The notes under the pieces were generated by a model that saw only the letters and a list, made by a program, of their open reading frames with translations, made no database searches and was not told the origin of the DNA. Shown here piece by piece: positions 1-13,073 of a stretch of DNA of 64,000 nucleotides. The stretch is from Ficedula albicollis. Lineage: Eukaryota; Chordata; Aves; Passeriformes; Muscicapidae. Every line of letters starts with the position of its first letter. Within the stretch, counting starts at the first letter, position 1. Both the position numbers and the translations under genes were made by a program. The stretch is taken from the NCBI RefSeq assembly GCF_000247815.1, contig NC_021686.1, positions 3,972,060-4,036,059 on the forward strand. The letters are read 5' to 3'.

Positions 1-2025
1 ACAAGGTTAAATTTCTGTACTGCTTGTTGAAACACTGCATTAGGGCAGAATTTGAACAGTGTTAGTGAAGTACCAGCTTTCTACTGTACCGTTCTCAATT
101 CTGTTTTGAAAAAAGCAATAACAGATAGAATAATCTTTAAATTCTATCGTATAACAGATGGAATGTGTGTCTTGGACCATATGGCTGCTGATTTGGGCTG
201 TTTGGGATATCCTGTTGCTTTTACCATATATGTTGTTGCTTTGGAACTTGCTGGTGTGATGTTGAAGCACATACATTTCAATTTTTCACAGGTTCTTAAT
301 TAAAAACAATTTAACTGTGAAATATAGCTAGATCTAGGGCTGCCTGAGTTTTGTGTCAAGCTTTATATTAAGTATATGCAGAGAAGCACTTAATTTGGTG
401 TGTAGACAGAAGATAAAAAAGAGCCTTATTCTTCTGTATATTTTGAGTGTTAGTGTCATCAGTGTAAAAATATTTCTGTTAATTTTGCTGAATGATGCTA
501 TACATGTGCTTTTCTCAGTTTACACAAAAGTAATATTTGTGGAAAGCTTAAGATAAAAATTATCTTTCAGTTTGTCAGAGAAATGAGTCTCCTGTTTCCA
601 TTCCAAAAAAACAAGATGGATAATCTGGAGTTGTGAAGGGGCCCATATTAAATTAACTCTTCACAACATTTTTACGTGTTGATGAGCTGAGCTCTTATTA
701 AAAAAAAAGTGATTATGTTAAGATAGCGTTGTTGTCTTTCCAAGGTCCAGAAGTTGTGTGATGAATGAGCTCTCTTGGGATTCTCAGCAGAGAGTTTCGG
801 AGTGGGAGTGATTTTACACCCCACTGGTGGTGCTGTGGTTTGTGTTACTGTCCTTGACAGGCAGGACCTTTATGCAAAGCAGCTCCTTTATGTAAAGCAG
901 CTCTCTGTCACCTGTTTGGGGTCTGCAGCAGGACAAGGCTTCACTCTGCAAAGAGCAGATCCTGGGGATTGTTTTCCCCCCAGAACTGTGCATGTGCCAC
1001 GTTCAGCTGAAACCCAGGCTCTGTGCTGAGCTCAGCTCCAGCCAGCCCAGGGTGTGCAGGGTGAGCTTTGTCTGAGTGATTTTTGCATCTCTTTATCCAT
1101 CTCCTGGAGGAAGAACCCACACTGGGGCCCTTCCTGAGCCCACACTGATGAGTTCAAAATACCACCTCTCCATGCTATTAAATATGTACTTTTTTTCTTT
1201 AATTTATAGAGCCTTTCTGCTGTGGCTTTTTCTCCAACTGAGTCTTTTCTCATCCTTGTGTGAGGTCTTGCTTTGGTATGATGCACTCAAACCAATCAGA
1301 GGTGCAGAATTTTACTGAATAATGAAATTCCTGCTTTAGTCTAGATTTATTTAAATTTTTATGGTGGTAATGCTGTTTGAAAACAACAGTCTTTTGAGTC
1401 ACTTCTGTCAAATTCAAAATCAGTCATTTAAACAAAAGCAAAACACCTTTAAAAAGATAAATGCACTTAGAAGTGTGTGGTATGCTGCACATTTCAGCAT
1501 TTGTCCAACATGAACAATTTTTTTCCAGCATGCACCTGTCTTTAGCTGAGATGGAAAGTCAGTATCATTCTTTTTGCCTCTAAGTGCTTTATTAAAAGTA
1601 TATATTTCGCGTGAGCCTTTGCACCTACAGAAACTTTCCTTCCCTAGATGAATTGAAATGGTCCACACATGGATATAGAAGCTATTATTTTCCCAGCAGG
1701 ATGTTAAACTGCTCATCAACTCTTGCAGAGCCAAAACACTTACGAAAACCATGCAGGTGAAGGAGCTGCAGCTCTAATAACCACGGGTCAGCACTTCAGC
1801 CAGGAAATCTTCCCCCCCTTCAAAGAAGTTTTGCTCCCAAGACCTGAACACTTTATGCTGCAGAGAGCTGTTTTACTGGGGGCTGGAAATCATCAAAAAA
1901 GGCTCAACATTTTTGATGAAGCAGACACAGATTCTGCCTGCATCACAATCCTGCTGTCCAGGTAGGATCTGGCTGCTGCTTTCTAGCCTTACTTTGCAGT
2001 TAAGACACTTTGGATACACCCCTAC
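1..2025. other. AT-rich non-coding stretch, nothing recognised
   Basis: No exon with convincing splice signals, no repeat family I recognise and no coding similarity. Open frames here are all 110 codons or shorter and look like chance. Confidence 0.5.
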
Positions 2026-2499
2026 GCCCTCCTGCGCTGCCTTAGACCCCATTAGTGTGATTTGAAAGGCAGAAAGAGGAAATCTGGTCTATCAATATTA
2101 AAATACATTTCTCAGTGTCGAGGAGGATTTGGTAAACTGGTTTAACCCACTTGTGCCAGGAGTTATCCATAATTGGAAAGAGGAAATCTGGTCTACCAAT
2201 ATTAAAATACATTTCTCAGTGTCGAGGAGGATTTGGTAAACTGGTTTAACCCACTTGTGCCAGGAGTTATCCATAATTGTAGATTACCTTGAGAAAACCT
2301 GATGGCTCTTATTTCTTCTTTCTATTTTTATGTGGGGCCCTCCTGCGCTGCCTTAGACCCCATTAGTGTGATTTGAAAGGCAGAAAGAGGAAATCTGGTC
2401 TATCAATATTAAAATACATTTCTCAGTGTCGAGGAGGATTTGGTAAACTGGTTTAACCCACTTGTGCCAGGAGTTATCCATAATTGTAGATTACCTTGA
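2026..2499. repeat. Local direct triplication (150/104/163 bp)
   Basis: Copy 1 is 2026-2175. Copy 2 (2176-2279) abuts it and repeats only its 3' two thirds, at an offset of 104 bp. Copy 3 (2337-2499) is full length and follows a unique spacer of about 40 bp. Copies are almost identical; one T/C difference is visible (CTATCAAT versus CTACCAAT). No known repeat family is recognised. It is either a very recent tandem duplication or an assembly duplication. Confidence 0.9.
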
Positions 2500-2645
2500 C
2501 TGTATAAACATGTAACAATGTCTGTTATGAAAAGTACACTGATGGTGATTTTAAACTGCTGGGAGTGAAGAAAATGAGAAGTGGATTAGAGTAACCCTAA
2601 AGAAGTAGCACTGAGTATTTGGACAGGGACTTCTTATGGCTAGGA

Positions 2646-2742
2646 ACTTCTTATGGGGACATGTATGGATGGCACAAAGGGGATTGGCCCAGGGACTTCT
2701 TATGGCGACATGTATGGATGGCACAAAGGGGATTGGCCCTAA
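2646..2742. repeat. 49-bp tandem direct duplication
   Basis: Two abutting copies start at 2646 and 2695 with ACTTCTTATGG, and continue to GGGGATTGGCCC with only one or two mismatches. A further partial start of the unit is seen at about 2630. It lies immediately upstream of the CR1 fragment. Confidence 0.9.
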
Positions 2743-2945
2743 ACTGAAGGAGATTTAGATTGGAAATTGGGAAGGAATTGTTCCCTGGGATGGTGGTGCA
2801 GGTCCTGGATCCGTGGCAGTGCCCCAGGCCAGGCTGGGGGCTTGGGGTGACCTGGGACAGTGGAAGGTGTCCCTGCCCATGGCAGGGGTGCAACAAGATG
2901 AGTTTTAAGGTCCCTTTTGACCCAAGCCATTCCGTGGTTCTATGA
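2743..2945 (+). mobile_element. CR1 LINE 3'-end fragment
   Basis: Read on the plus strand, this matches the 3' end of the avian non-LTR retrotransposon CR1. A segment ending in the hallmark TTTTAAGGTCCCTTTTGACC leads to CCAAGCCATTCCGTGGTTCTATGA, close to the CR1 3'-terminal ATTCTATG repeat. Upstream, the complement of the typical GGGACACCTTCCACTGTCCC segment is present. It is 5'-truncated, as nearly all CR1 copies are, and has no reverse-transcriptase coding part. Family membership is established knowledge; the subfamily is not determined. Confidence 0.88.
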
Positions 2946-3069
2946 ATATATTGCATTTAGCACTCACATAATCTGATCCAAGCCATTCTGTGGTTCTATG
3001 AATATATTGCATTTAGCACTCACATAATCCGTGTTATATGAGAGCTCACATAATCCATGTTATATGAGA
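2919..3069. repeat. 56-bp duplication plus nested 26-bp duplication over the CR1 tail
   Basis: Copies 2919-2974 and 2975-3030 both contain CCAAGCCATT, then GTGGTTCTATGAATATATTG and TTAGCACTCACATAATC. The second copy is followed by a 26-bp duplication of CTCACATAATCC(G/A)TGTTATATGAGAG. The first unit includes the CR1 3' end, so the duplication postdates CR1 insertion if it is real. Confidence 0.88.
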
Positions 3070-4817
3070 GCTCAACACCCTGTTGGGTTGAGCTGTGGAA
3101 ATCCACATTAGCCTTTATATTCATGAAGCCCCTTTGCTGTGGTTTGTGCTCATCCCTTTTTGCTGACTTGGATTTTCTCCACCTTGCTGTTTGTTCCTCT
3201 TTGTGTGCAGTAATGGTTGTAAGTGATTTGCCATCCTCCCAGCTGGCTGTGCTGCTTACAACTCCCATGGACAGTGAATGCTTTCCTAGCACTTCTCTTT
3301 GCATTCTGTAGTAGTTGTCAGCTTTCTAATTTCATTGTTATTCATGGAGGTGCCAACAAAAATGACAAATGTCTATAAACCCCCTCTTCTCCAGATTATC
3401 AAGCAGTAACTCTTAGGCTCTTTAGGACAAGATTTCTCTTACATGTGGCTTATTTCAGACTTAAATACTTTCAATGACCTTTTTTCAGTGTCTGAATCTA
3501 TCCACTTCTGAACATATTTGATTAGATATGCCAAGGTCTGTGTTTTTCTGATGCTCTATGCTATTAATCTTTTTACAGCAATGATTGACTCAAATGCTTT
3601 GTGGGAAAAGAAAGAAAAACATATTTAGCAAAGATCTGTGGAGTTAATTTGTCTCCCTGTGGCTCTGAGATGTGCAATTCAGATTTCTGCATGCTGTGGA
3701 CACCCTTGTCAATGTATTGATGAAGGCCTGTGAGAACACAGCAGTTTAAAACAATATTTTAAAGCAGAAATTCCAGAGTAGTTTATATGGGTGATATTCT
3801 TTTTGTTCTCAGCTACTGTAAAATACAGCAAAACTGAAGAATATTTTATTTATGTTTTTAAACAATAGATGAATTTTCAGGATGCTCATTAAAATAGGAA
3901 ACAGTAAATGATGAAAGGTTTTCTGTAATGGGAAGTAAAAATGTCATGACATCACCAGGATATATTGGAGACCAGGAGGCAGAGCAGCTCTTGCCCAGAA
4001 TGCTGATGAGCTGTGCTGCTCAGGCTTTCTCCTGCAGGAAGGAAGAATGTATTTTCTCTTTCTGTTGTATGTTGTTATATATTTATACACAAAAGTGTAT
4101 AATGCAAAAGAAGTTATTTCATCAGTAATGTCCAGGAACTGCACACCAGGCTGGGAGCAGCTGAAATTTGTTCATTAAAAGTTCATGGTCTGTTGACCTT
4201 TTCTCATTCAAGCCTTGTATTGAGTCCATTCCTTATCTCTGCTGTGCATGGCAGATTGTTTAGCATATTTCTTGTGTGAGAGTGACTTTGAGTGCCACAA
4301 GGACCTCACTTGGCACTTGCAGGCATAAGCAGAATGTGTTTGAAAATGTTGCTGTGCTCTCTAGTGGATAATTTAGTTATAAGTGTCTAAGAAATTAGTA
4401 TCAACAACAGTTACCAATTTATATTTCACTTAGCTGAAAGACCTGCAGTAAGACCTTCAGCAGAAGGGCTTTGCTGAAGTGCAGGGCTGTGTCTGCAGGG
4501 AGCAGCTCGCAGGTTTTCCTGCACACATTTCATTTCTGGTGTATTTAGGGAGAACCCACATTCTGTAGAAGCTTTTTTTCCAAGAACAATTCCCAACAGT
4601 ACAGGCAGCAAGAGGACTTTACTTGACAGCCTCTCTCAGATCATGAAAGATGAGCTTAGTCCACATCTTGTTATTGCCAGCAGCCCTTGGCTGGCCCCTC
4701 AGGCCCCAGCTGTCAGTGTTGGAGACACACCTTGTCCCTGATCTGGGATTCCTGGCCTCTGATGGTCTTCTGGTGCTGTGCCTCTTTTCTGGATTAGTCA
4801 CTGAGCTTATGTTTGTT
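3070..4817. other. Non-coding stretch, nothing recognised
   Basis: AT-rich sequence without a supportable exon, RNA gene or interspersed repeat. Confidence 0.45.
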
Positions 4818-7199
4818 CTTATTTCGCTTATCCTGTTCAAATCTTTGTGCTCCAGTCTGTGCTCTTCAGTCTTCAGACAATTATTTTCCAGCCCTATTCT
4901 TCCCAGCCCAGCAGGCGTCTCTGGTGCTGTCCTGCAGAGCTCTCACATAGTTCAGTGGTGATTTACACTGTGCCTTAGGCTGTCATTCCAATTGTCCTCT
5001 CCTTTCCTTGGCCTGCCACTCATTCTGCATCGAAGGTCTGCCATTTCTACTTATCTGAGTCATTTCCAGCTGCATTAAATTTATTGAGCTTATTATTATT
5101 TGAAGATTTATATACTAGAGTTGGCAGAAATAAAAATGTCTTTCCTGGGAAAGCTTGATTTCCAGTGTTCTACATGGTAGATTGGCTGCTTTGATATGGG
5201 CCCAGAGCTGTGTGTGAAGATGCCTGCAATGGTGAATCATTGTTCTAATGACCAAATTATTTGAGCAGCAGATTTGAGTCACATTACATCCTGTCCTATT
5301 TCACAAGAAAAAATAATTTTGCTTGATTCCTCATTGAACTTCTGTTGTCAAGTTCAGTGCTGAAAAGCTGTGCAAACTCTTTCTCATGTTTCAATGGACA
5401 TTTTCACAGAATTCCTAAAATCTGCTTGCAGTTGTAGCTGTCTGCATTTCTGCCTCTGTGTGCAGGTGCATGGGGAGTAGTTCAGCTGAGTTGTGCCCAG
5501 GAAGTGATTTCTTGTCTCCTTGGATATGGTAAAAATGATCCCATTTTATTGGTCTTGATCAGTACATGGTATAAGACTCATCCAGAGAATTAAATCTTGC
5601 TGAGTTGTCAGCAGCTCTCCAAATCTGGATTTGGAGCAGATTTAGACTCTTTTCAGTCTTGATGGAAAGATGTTTCCCTTCATCCACATGCCAGCTCTCA
5701 CTGTTCCAGGTGATTCAGTTGTGACTGCTCAGGTACCTTTTTTCAGTCTTCTGTTTGTAAATATGCAAACAAATTAAATAGAAATTAGGAACGAGAATCT
5801 AGGAATGAATTTTCCTTTTGGTGGTGTTTTTCTTCTCCTTGCTTTTGGCATTTAGATAAGATTTAATTTAGTTTCAGGTTTCATGCCAGATTTCAAGGTA
5901 ATGATGAGTTTTAATTTTACATTTGTTGTTTCATGCTCTCATAAGTTCTTCCACTCTTATTTCGCTTATCCTGTTCAAATCTTTGTGCTCCAGTCTGTGC
6001 TCTTCAGTCTTCAGACAATTATTTTCCAGCCCTATTCTTCCCAGCCCAGCAGGCGTCTCTGGTGCTGTCCTGCAGAGCTCTCACATAGTTCAGTGGTGAT
6101 GCTCCAGTCTGTGCTCTTCAGTCTTCAGACAATTATTTTCCAGCCCTATTCTTCCCAGCCCAGCAGGCGTCTCTGGTGCTGTCCTGCAGAGCTCTCACAT
6201 AGTTCAGTGGTGATTTACACTGTGCCTTAGGCTGTCATTCCAATTGTCCTCTCCTTTCCTTGGCCTGCCACTCATTCTGCATCGAAGGTCTGCCATTTCT
6301 ACTTATCTGAGTCATTTCCAGCTGCATTAAATTTATTGAGCTTATTATTATTTGAAGATTTATATACTAGAGTTGGCAGAAATAAAAATGTCTTTCCTGG
6401 GAAAGCTTGATTTCCAGTGTTCTACATGGTAGATTGGCTGCTTTGATATGGGCCCAGAGCTGTGTGTGAAGATGCCTGCAATGGTGAATCATTGTTCTAA
6501 TGACCAAATTATTTGAGCGGCAGGTTTGAGTCACATTACATCCTGTCCTATTTCACAAGAAAAAATAATTTTGCTTGATTCCTCATTGAACTTCTGTTGT
6601 CAAGTTCAGTGCTGAAAAGCTGTGCAAACTGTTTCTCATGTTTCAATGGACATTTTCACAGAATTCCTAAAATCTGCTTGCAGTTGTAGCTGTCTGCATT
6701 TCTGCCTCTGTGTGCAGGTGCATGGGGAGTAGTTCAGCTGAGTTGTGCCCAGGAAGTGATTTCTTGTCTCCTTGGATATGGTAAAAATGATCCCATTTTA
6801 TTGGTCTTGATCAGTACATGGTATAAGACTCATCCAGAGAATTAAATGTTGCTGAGTTGTCAGCAGCTCTCCAAATCTGGATTTGGAGCAGATTTAGACT
6901 CTTTTCAGTCTTGATGGAAAGATGTTTCCCTTCATCCACATGCCAGCTCTCACTGTTCCAGGTGATTCAGTTGTGACTGCTCAGGTACCTTTTTTCAGTC
7001 TTCTGTTTGTAAATATGCAAACAAATTAAATAGAAATTAGGAACGAGAATCTAGGAATGAATTTTCCTTTTGGTGGTGTTTTTCTTCTCCTTGCTTTTGG
7101 CATTTAGATAAGATTTAATTTAGTTTCAGGTTTCATGCCAGATTTCAAGGTAATGATGAGTTTTAATTTTACATTTGTTGTTTCATGCTCTCATAAGTT
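4818..7199. repeat. About 1.13-kb direct duplication with internal triplication
   Basis: Copy 1 (4818-5947) and copy 2 (5956-7199) are separated by 8 bp and aligned throughout. I see only a handful of substitutions, for example CTCTTTCTCATG versus CTGTTTCTCATG, and GAGCAGCAGATTTG versus GAGCGGCAGGTTTG. Copy 2 also carries a 114-bp segment twice (5986-6099 and 6100-6213), which shifts the offset from 1,138 to 1,252 bp. No coding content is recognised. This is the largest duplication in the window; the few substitutions suggest allelic sequence or a very young segmental duplication. Confidence 0.95.
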
Positions 7200-10100
7200 T
7201 GAATTCTACAATTTCAATAAATGCTGCATAACTCCACAGGTTAGAAAAAACAGTTTATTTGCCTGAGGCGATGTGTAGTTATAAGAATTTAAACAAATAT
7301 GGAATATTATGTTCTCTTGAAATATTGGTAAGTTTTAAGGATGTGGATGGAGCAGCCACTTAAAAATCTTAGAAGGGCTGTGTTGGGAAATCTGCAGAGT
7401 AGGTGGGACACTTGGAAGGCATTTGTGTCATGAGGAGCAGCTGAAGTCACTGTGTGAAGTTGGCACCAAATAATAAAACTGCCTTAGCAGAGGTGATGTG
7501 ATGGTCACTCACTTCTCTAGGTGTGGAAGTTAATAAAAATAGGAGAATCTTTGAGAGGTGTTCCAAACATCATGCTACTCTGAGTTCAATTAGTGAAATC
7601 ACCCAAACCCTAGAGTTCTTAGAATAATATAAAAAAGACTTAATTATGTGTGAGAATTCACAAGAATGCAGGAAATTTTCTTTTCTCTTGTAAATTAAGC
7701 CCTACCCTTCCCATATTATTAAAAGGTGATGGCACTTTATTGTCAAAGCCCTGGCAGCCAGAGCCTTCCAGCCTGCTGGAAAGAACTGATCTAAACAACT
7801 TCTCCACAAAATATTCCTGACCATTGTACCTGGCATTGTAATTCAAGAAACATCTCTGGTGCTTTTCTGTTTTCCAATTAATCACTGTCAAGTTGTACTT
7901 GCTTGTCTGTTAAGGTTATTAAATATATGTGTATACAAATGCATGTATATAATGTTTATTCAGTGCAGCAGGTGTTCGGGTGAGCATCACTGATAATTTG
8001 GGTCACTTGTTTTTATTGGGTTCTCTCTCTCTCATTGGTGGAATAATGGTGAACTGTATTTCTTTTAAAAGTCTCAGCAAATGCATTAGTTTGGGAACAT
8101 TTCTATGATTTTATGCATAGAAATATAAAAACATGGATATATCACGAATATATATATCTAAAAGGATAACATCCTAAATCTTTTTGTTCTTTCTTTGGGA
8201 CTTTCCACTAGAATGAGATATGACATACTGAAGCTTTGAGTAATATTTTATTGCAATGCAGTAAAGAGTTGACTTGCAGTTTTATTATTACTGTAATTTT
8301 CATTCAAAATTTTATATCCACAAATTAATTTTTTTTCGGTTTAAGTCAGTGTGGAATACGTTGCCCTGACTCGTGTCCTGAATTTTCAGTGTTTTTCTCA
8401 TGTGTTGTTCAGAGTGTGAATTCCATTTTGTTTCCCAGGTGAAGTTAATGCTTAATAGTGTTTTACAGCCTTTTAGTTTGTCTTCTGAATGGGGGCATTG
8501 AGGGTTTTCCTGAAGAGATGAGAGGGCAGCAAAGGCCATGAAATTCTATGAACCTCAGAGCATACTAGGAGTGGTGGCATTTGGGAGGAGCAATAATTCT
8601 AAACTCGGGAGGGGAAACCCAGTGATAGTAGAATGGAACAGTAGTGCTGACTTTTTGTTTGTCAGCTTTCCAAAAGAAGCCTGATCTCTCTGGAAAAGCA
8701 TGTTTGGTGGAAGCTGGTGTCTGGAGCAGGGATGTGGGCATAACATTATGGTGAAAGTGGAATTCCCTGTTTCCTCATTTGGAATCTGGAGTTTCCTTTA
8801 GTGCCAGCTCTTGCTCCGTGTGCTGTGTCGTGTCTTTATTCAGGCTGAAGATCTCTCAAATAATACAAACGATGAGCTTCCATTTTCTGCCACTGAGAGT
8901 GGGCAGCAGTGGCCCAGGTGTCCCTGAGAAATGTGATTTGCGTTTCTGCCCCACCACAGCTCTGTGTGCCCCACAGCAGTGCTGGGAGGATGCTGGCAGC
9001 TGGCAGAGCCCCCAGCCCCAGCTGCCTGCCAGCACACATCTGCCCAGCCCCGTTCCCCGTGCGCCAGCACAGCCTGTCAGCCCTCCAAATGTTTGCTCTC
9101 TTCTCCCATGCTGTCTGCATTTCAAGAAACTCATGCTGATACAGATTCCTCAGGGCCACATTTCTGGCACCCAGTTTGCATGTTCTGTCTAGATGCAATT
9201 GCTGCAGACAACCAGGCATGAGTGCCAAAAAAAAATTACCTTACAGTCATAGAAATGTATTCTATTCATACTTCAGTTATTCCTGAGTTTCTGGAATCCC
9301 TTTGAGCCACCAAAAATGTCCACTGTACCCAGGCAGCAGAATACAGTGTCCTCTTCCTTTTCTTGGTTTTCCATCCTGAAATTTGTTTCTCACCCTACAA
9401 TCCCTGATCTGTACAAAGCAGAAAGGGGCCGTCCATCTAAATTTTACTTCTCTCTCTTGTGAGGCACAGTGTGGCATGCACGTGCTTTGAGATTCCTGCC
9501 ATTGATACAGAGAAATGAGAAGGGAACTATCTGATCAAGTTGTTTTCTTGCCTTTTGTGAACAATATATGACAACTTTCAGAAATTGTGTTCAAAAGAGT
9601 TCATTATTGGGCCATTTGAATTAGTGAAATAAAAGTAAAGACTTCTTATTTTCTAACAGCTTATTTTCCCAGTGGTTGTCCATAATAACCTTGGCTTCAG
9701 TCACAGGGTTGGGGAGTTCATGTGTCACTAGCACACTCTGAAAGCCTCTAATGCCTTTTTGATTTTTTTTTTTTTTTAATTTATTTGTTTTCTTGCTCTA
9801 CAGTTTTGGGTGGAGCCCTTGTTCTCCTAAACCAGGGATGCCAGAGTGCTTTGCTGCTTTGACAGTCCACTTGTGCATCCAACAAGGAGAATTTCTGAGC
9901 AACGGCACAGAGGATGTTGTTGTTGTTATTGTGACTACTGAAATCATCTCAGTTTTGTGCTCTTTTATGGGTACAAATAGTCTTGTGATGGGTAAGCCTT
10001 GAAAATGGATAATTCTGAGTTAGAGAGAAATTTTTGAGTTTTTACTTACCAAGATCTGCTGTTGCTTTGTGATCAGTTGTGCTTTGGGAGCATTAAAGCA

Positions 10101-12089
10101 TTGGAATGAGAATTCTGCTTACTAAACCGTAACAAAAAAATTTGTTCCACTTTGAGATTTTTTTTTTTTTTTTAATGAAAACCCAAGTGAAAAGTGCTCA
10201 GAGTATTTACACTTGAAGTCACCTCAGCACAATTCAAAGTTGTTCAGCAGGGGAAAAAAATATCCAAGTTCTGATGTTCTAATTTATCTTTACAAAGATT
10301 CCACAAGACAAATAAAACCACTTATATTCATTTTTCTCCCCAGCCTTCTTCCATTACTCAGTAGTGAACAAGACATAAAGGTGATCTGAGAGTTTAACCA
10401 GAAATAAAATACAGGAATGTATCCTGGCCCTCGCACTTAGGTTGTATTTTCCTTTAGAAAATTCTTTCATGTGCTTGTGGGATATCAGAGATAATGATGG
10501 GTTGAGTAGGAGCAATGAAATGAGACTCTCAGTCAATAAATTTGTTCAAAATGCAAGCAAGTGAAATAATCTATTGTCTGGTGCAGCTGTTCTGTGCAGG
10601 TACATAGTTCAAACAATTTCAAAGCTTAGGCTCTAACAGAAACTGTTGGGTTGGAGTATAGCACACCAGCAATTAAAAGCCTTTCATGTCTGTTTGCAGG
10701 AATTTAGGACAGGGAGAAGAACTAAATTGAATTGAAAATTTTATTCTGAACCTTATCCTAAATTTACTTAAACTTATCCTATTAATGCTGAACTTGTAAC
10801 CATTCTTGTAAAATATTTCTGTTTAGAACTAAAAGTAACCAAAAAACATTTTTAGCAGCAGAATGAACTTCCTTTAGATTTTTTAAACCTGGTAATGCTT
10901 TTTTTTTTTTTTTTTTAATATTTCAAAAGAGAAGATTTTTTTTCCCCATTGTGTACTTCCCGTTCTGTATTGGACTGTCTGCCTTGGTAGCCCATGTTGA
11001 TGTAGTCAGTGTATTCCAATAGCTCCTGGATAGTTCAGCTGAAAACTCATGGCAAACACTGACTCTTGAGAAGGGTATCTTTCTCAGAGATGACCTAAAT
11101 GACCCAGATTTGTTTTTTTTTAATATTTAATTTATCACCATGTTTATGATACTGGGAGTAGCAAGTATTGCCTCCCTTATTAGGGGCATTTGCTTAAAAT
11201 TTTTTGTATCAGGACCAGAAACCTTCTGCTGCCTGAGTGGTTTATCCAGTTTCTAGACCCTTTTGCTGCTATTTTGCATGCAAATACTGTGCTGTCTGCA
11301 GGCTGGGCCATGGATGGGTTTTATACACAGGTCATTAAAAAACTTGCCTGTGCATCTCCAGATTTATTAAGTGACTTGGAGTGCCACTCTATCAAGCCAT
11401 TGTATCCAATTAGTATTTCTCTCCCTTACTAAAGGATTTATTGAAAAATATTTGCAGTTTATGAAATTATATATGCAATTATATAGGCTTTGGGGTAATT
11501 ACAAGTATATTTTAGTTTTTCAGTACATTTTATTATGCTTTGTTATGAACTGTTTACAGCAGTTCTTGCTGGCAGGGGAGAGGAGAGAGGGAGGGCAAAT
11601 GGAGCTGAATGTGGAGTAAGACCAAGGGAAATCTCATATTAAAGATTCACCAATGAATCTTTGCAGAGTTTATGCAAATCCAGTGGGTATTTTGTGAAAG
11701 TGTTAATGAGTGTCACATCCTGATTACTGCAGATTTCCCCTTGCATTTCCAACCGTACCAAATCCAGTTGAAACTGCTAAAATTAACACCACGAGTCCAC
11801 AACATTTTGTCAGAAAAATGTGTGAAATTTGTTTTTAAAATATTGTGCACTCATTATTCTTGGAAACATCTTACATAGATGTTGATATAAAATATCCTGT
11901 GTGCATTCCTTGATGGATGACAGACTTAGAGTTGATCTCCCCAAATCCTTCTGCAGGAGTGTCTATTTCTGAGCTGTGTTTTGCATCTCACTGTAATAAA
12001 ACCCCATCATCCACTGCCCTGGCACTGAGGATCCTGTTAGGAATGTGCTTGTTTACCAACAGCTACCAGGAGCAGCCCTTTTTGCCAAG
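7200..12089. other. Non-coding stretch with short poly-T tracts
   Basis: Poly-T tracts of roughly 16-18 bases occur near 9763, 10159 and 10900. The sequence around 8900-9130 is locally GC-rich, which opens frames on both strands, but no exon or repeat family is recognised. Confidence 0.45.
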
Positions 12090-12305
12090 CACATGGATCC
12101 CAGAATGGTTTGGGTTGGAAGGGACCTTCAGGACCATCCGGTGCCACCCCTGCCATGGGCAGGGACACCTCCCACTGTCCCCAGGTGGCTCCAAGCCCTG
12201 TCCAGCCTGACCTTGGGCACTGCCAGGGATCCAGGGGCAGCCACAGCTGCTCTGGGAAACCAGTGCCAGGGTCTCCCCACTGTCAGTAAAGGATTTCTTC
12301 CTGAA
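12090..12305 (-). mobile_element. CR1 LINE 3'-end fragment
   Basis: On the plus strand it reads as the reverse complement of the CR1 3' end: CAGAATGGTTTGGGTTGGAA, then GGGACCTTCAGGACCATC, GCCATGGGCAGGGACACCTC, CCAGGGATCCAGGGGCAGCC, ACAGCTGCTCTGGG and AAGGATTTCTTCCTGA. The order and spacing are those of avian CR1, so the element lies on the minus strand and is strongly 5'-truncated. Confidence 0.93.
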
Positions 12306-12404
12306 GCACATGCTGGTCCTTTTGTTGTGTGTGAACTGGGGTCTGTGGTGTGTGAGGTGACTCCAGACCCATTGATTTAGTTAATCTCAAAAACTGAGAA
12401 AACT

Positions 12405-12451
12405 TAAACTAAAAAAAAAAATAAAAAAAAAATTTAAAAAAAACCCCAAAA
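12405..12451. repeat. A-rich low-complexity tract
   Basis: Three runs of 8-11 A separated by T or TTT, directly before the 114-bp duplication. It could be a decayed poly-A tail, but no retrocopy is seen beside it. Confidence 0.7.
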
Positions 12452-12464
12452 CCCAATCATTCTG

Positions 12465-12692
12465 TTCCCCTTTACTTAACAGTTATTGTCAGGGTTTTGA
12501 GCACCCCAGCCAGCTCACTCCCGTTTCCCCATTCCCTTTGCATTTTGCTGCATGGGCCATCTCTCCTCTGAACCTCTCTTCCCCTTTACTTAGCAGTTAT
12601 TGTCAGGGTTTTGAGCACCCCAGCCAGCTCACTCCCGTTTCCCCATTCCCTTTGCATTTTGCTGCATGGGCCATCTCTCCTCTGAACCTCTC
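12465..12692. repeat. 114-bp tandem direct duplication
   Basis: Copies 12465-12578 and 12579-12692 abut and both start with TTCCCCTTTACTTA. They differ visibly at one position (TTAACAG versus TTAGCAG). Confidence 0.95.
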
Positions 12693-12987
12693 TCTCAGCT
12701 TTTGCTGGGTTTGAAATTTTGAGACAATTTCATGTCCCTTTTGCTCTCTTTTGACTCAGTCAAACATATCCTGTCTTTATAACTAGGCCAAAAAAACCCC
12801 TTGCAACTCATGAAAACAACTTAAATCCAGAACCATTTGGGGGAAAGCAGATTTTCCTACCACCGCTCCAGGATGCCACTGGTGGGATGGATCAGGATGT
12901 GGCACCAGCAGTTGGGCATGGATCTTTTATTTCTCTGCCAGCCTACTGTGTGTGCTGTTAATATAACCCTGAATGTCTGTGCTTGTG

Positions 12988-13073
12988 ACAAGCCACCATC
13001 ACAATGAGCCTGCTCCTTTCCAGATAGGTAACAAGCCACCATCACAATGAGCCTGCTCGTTTCCAGATAGGTA
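12988..13073. repeat. 43-bp tandem direct duplication
   Basis: Copies start at 12988 and 13031 (ACAAGCCACCATCACAATG) and differ at one base (GCTCCTTTCC versus GCTCGTTTCC). Confidence 0.93.
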
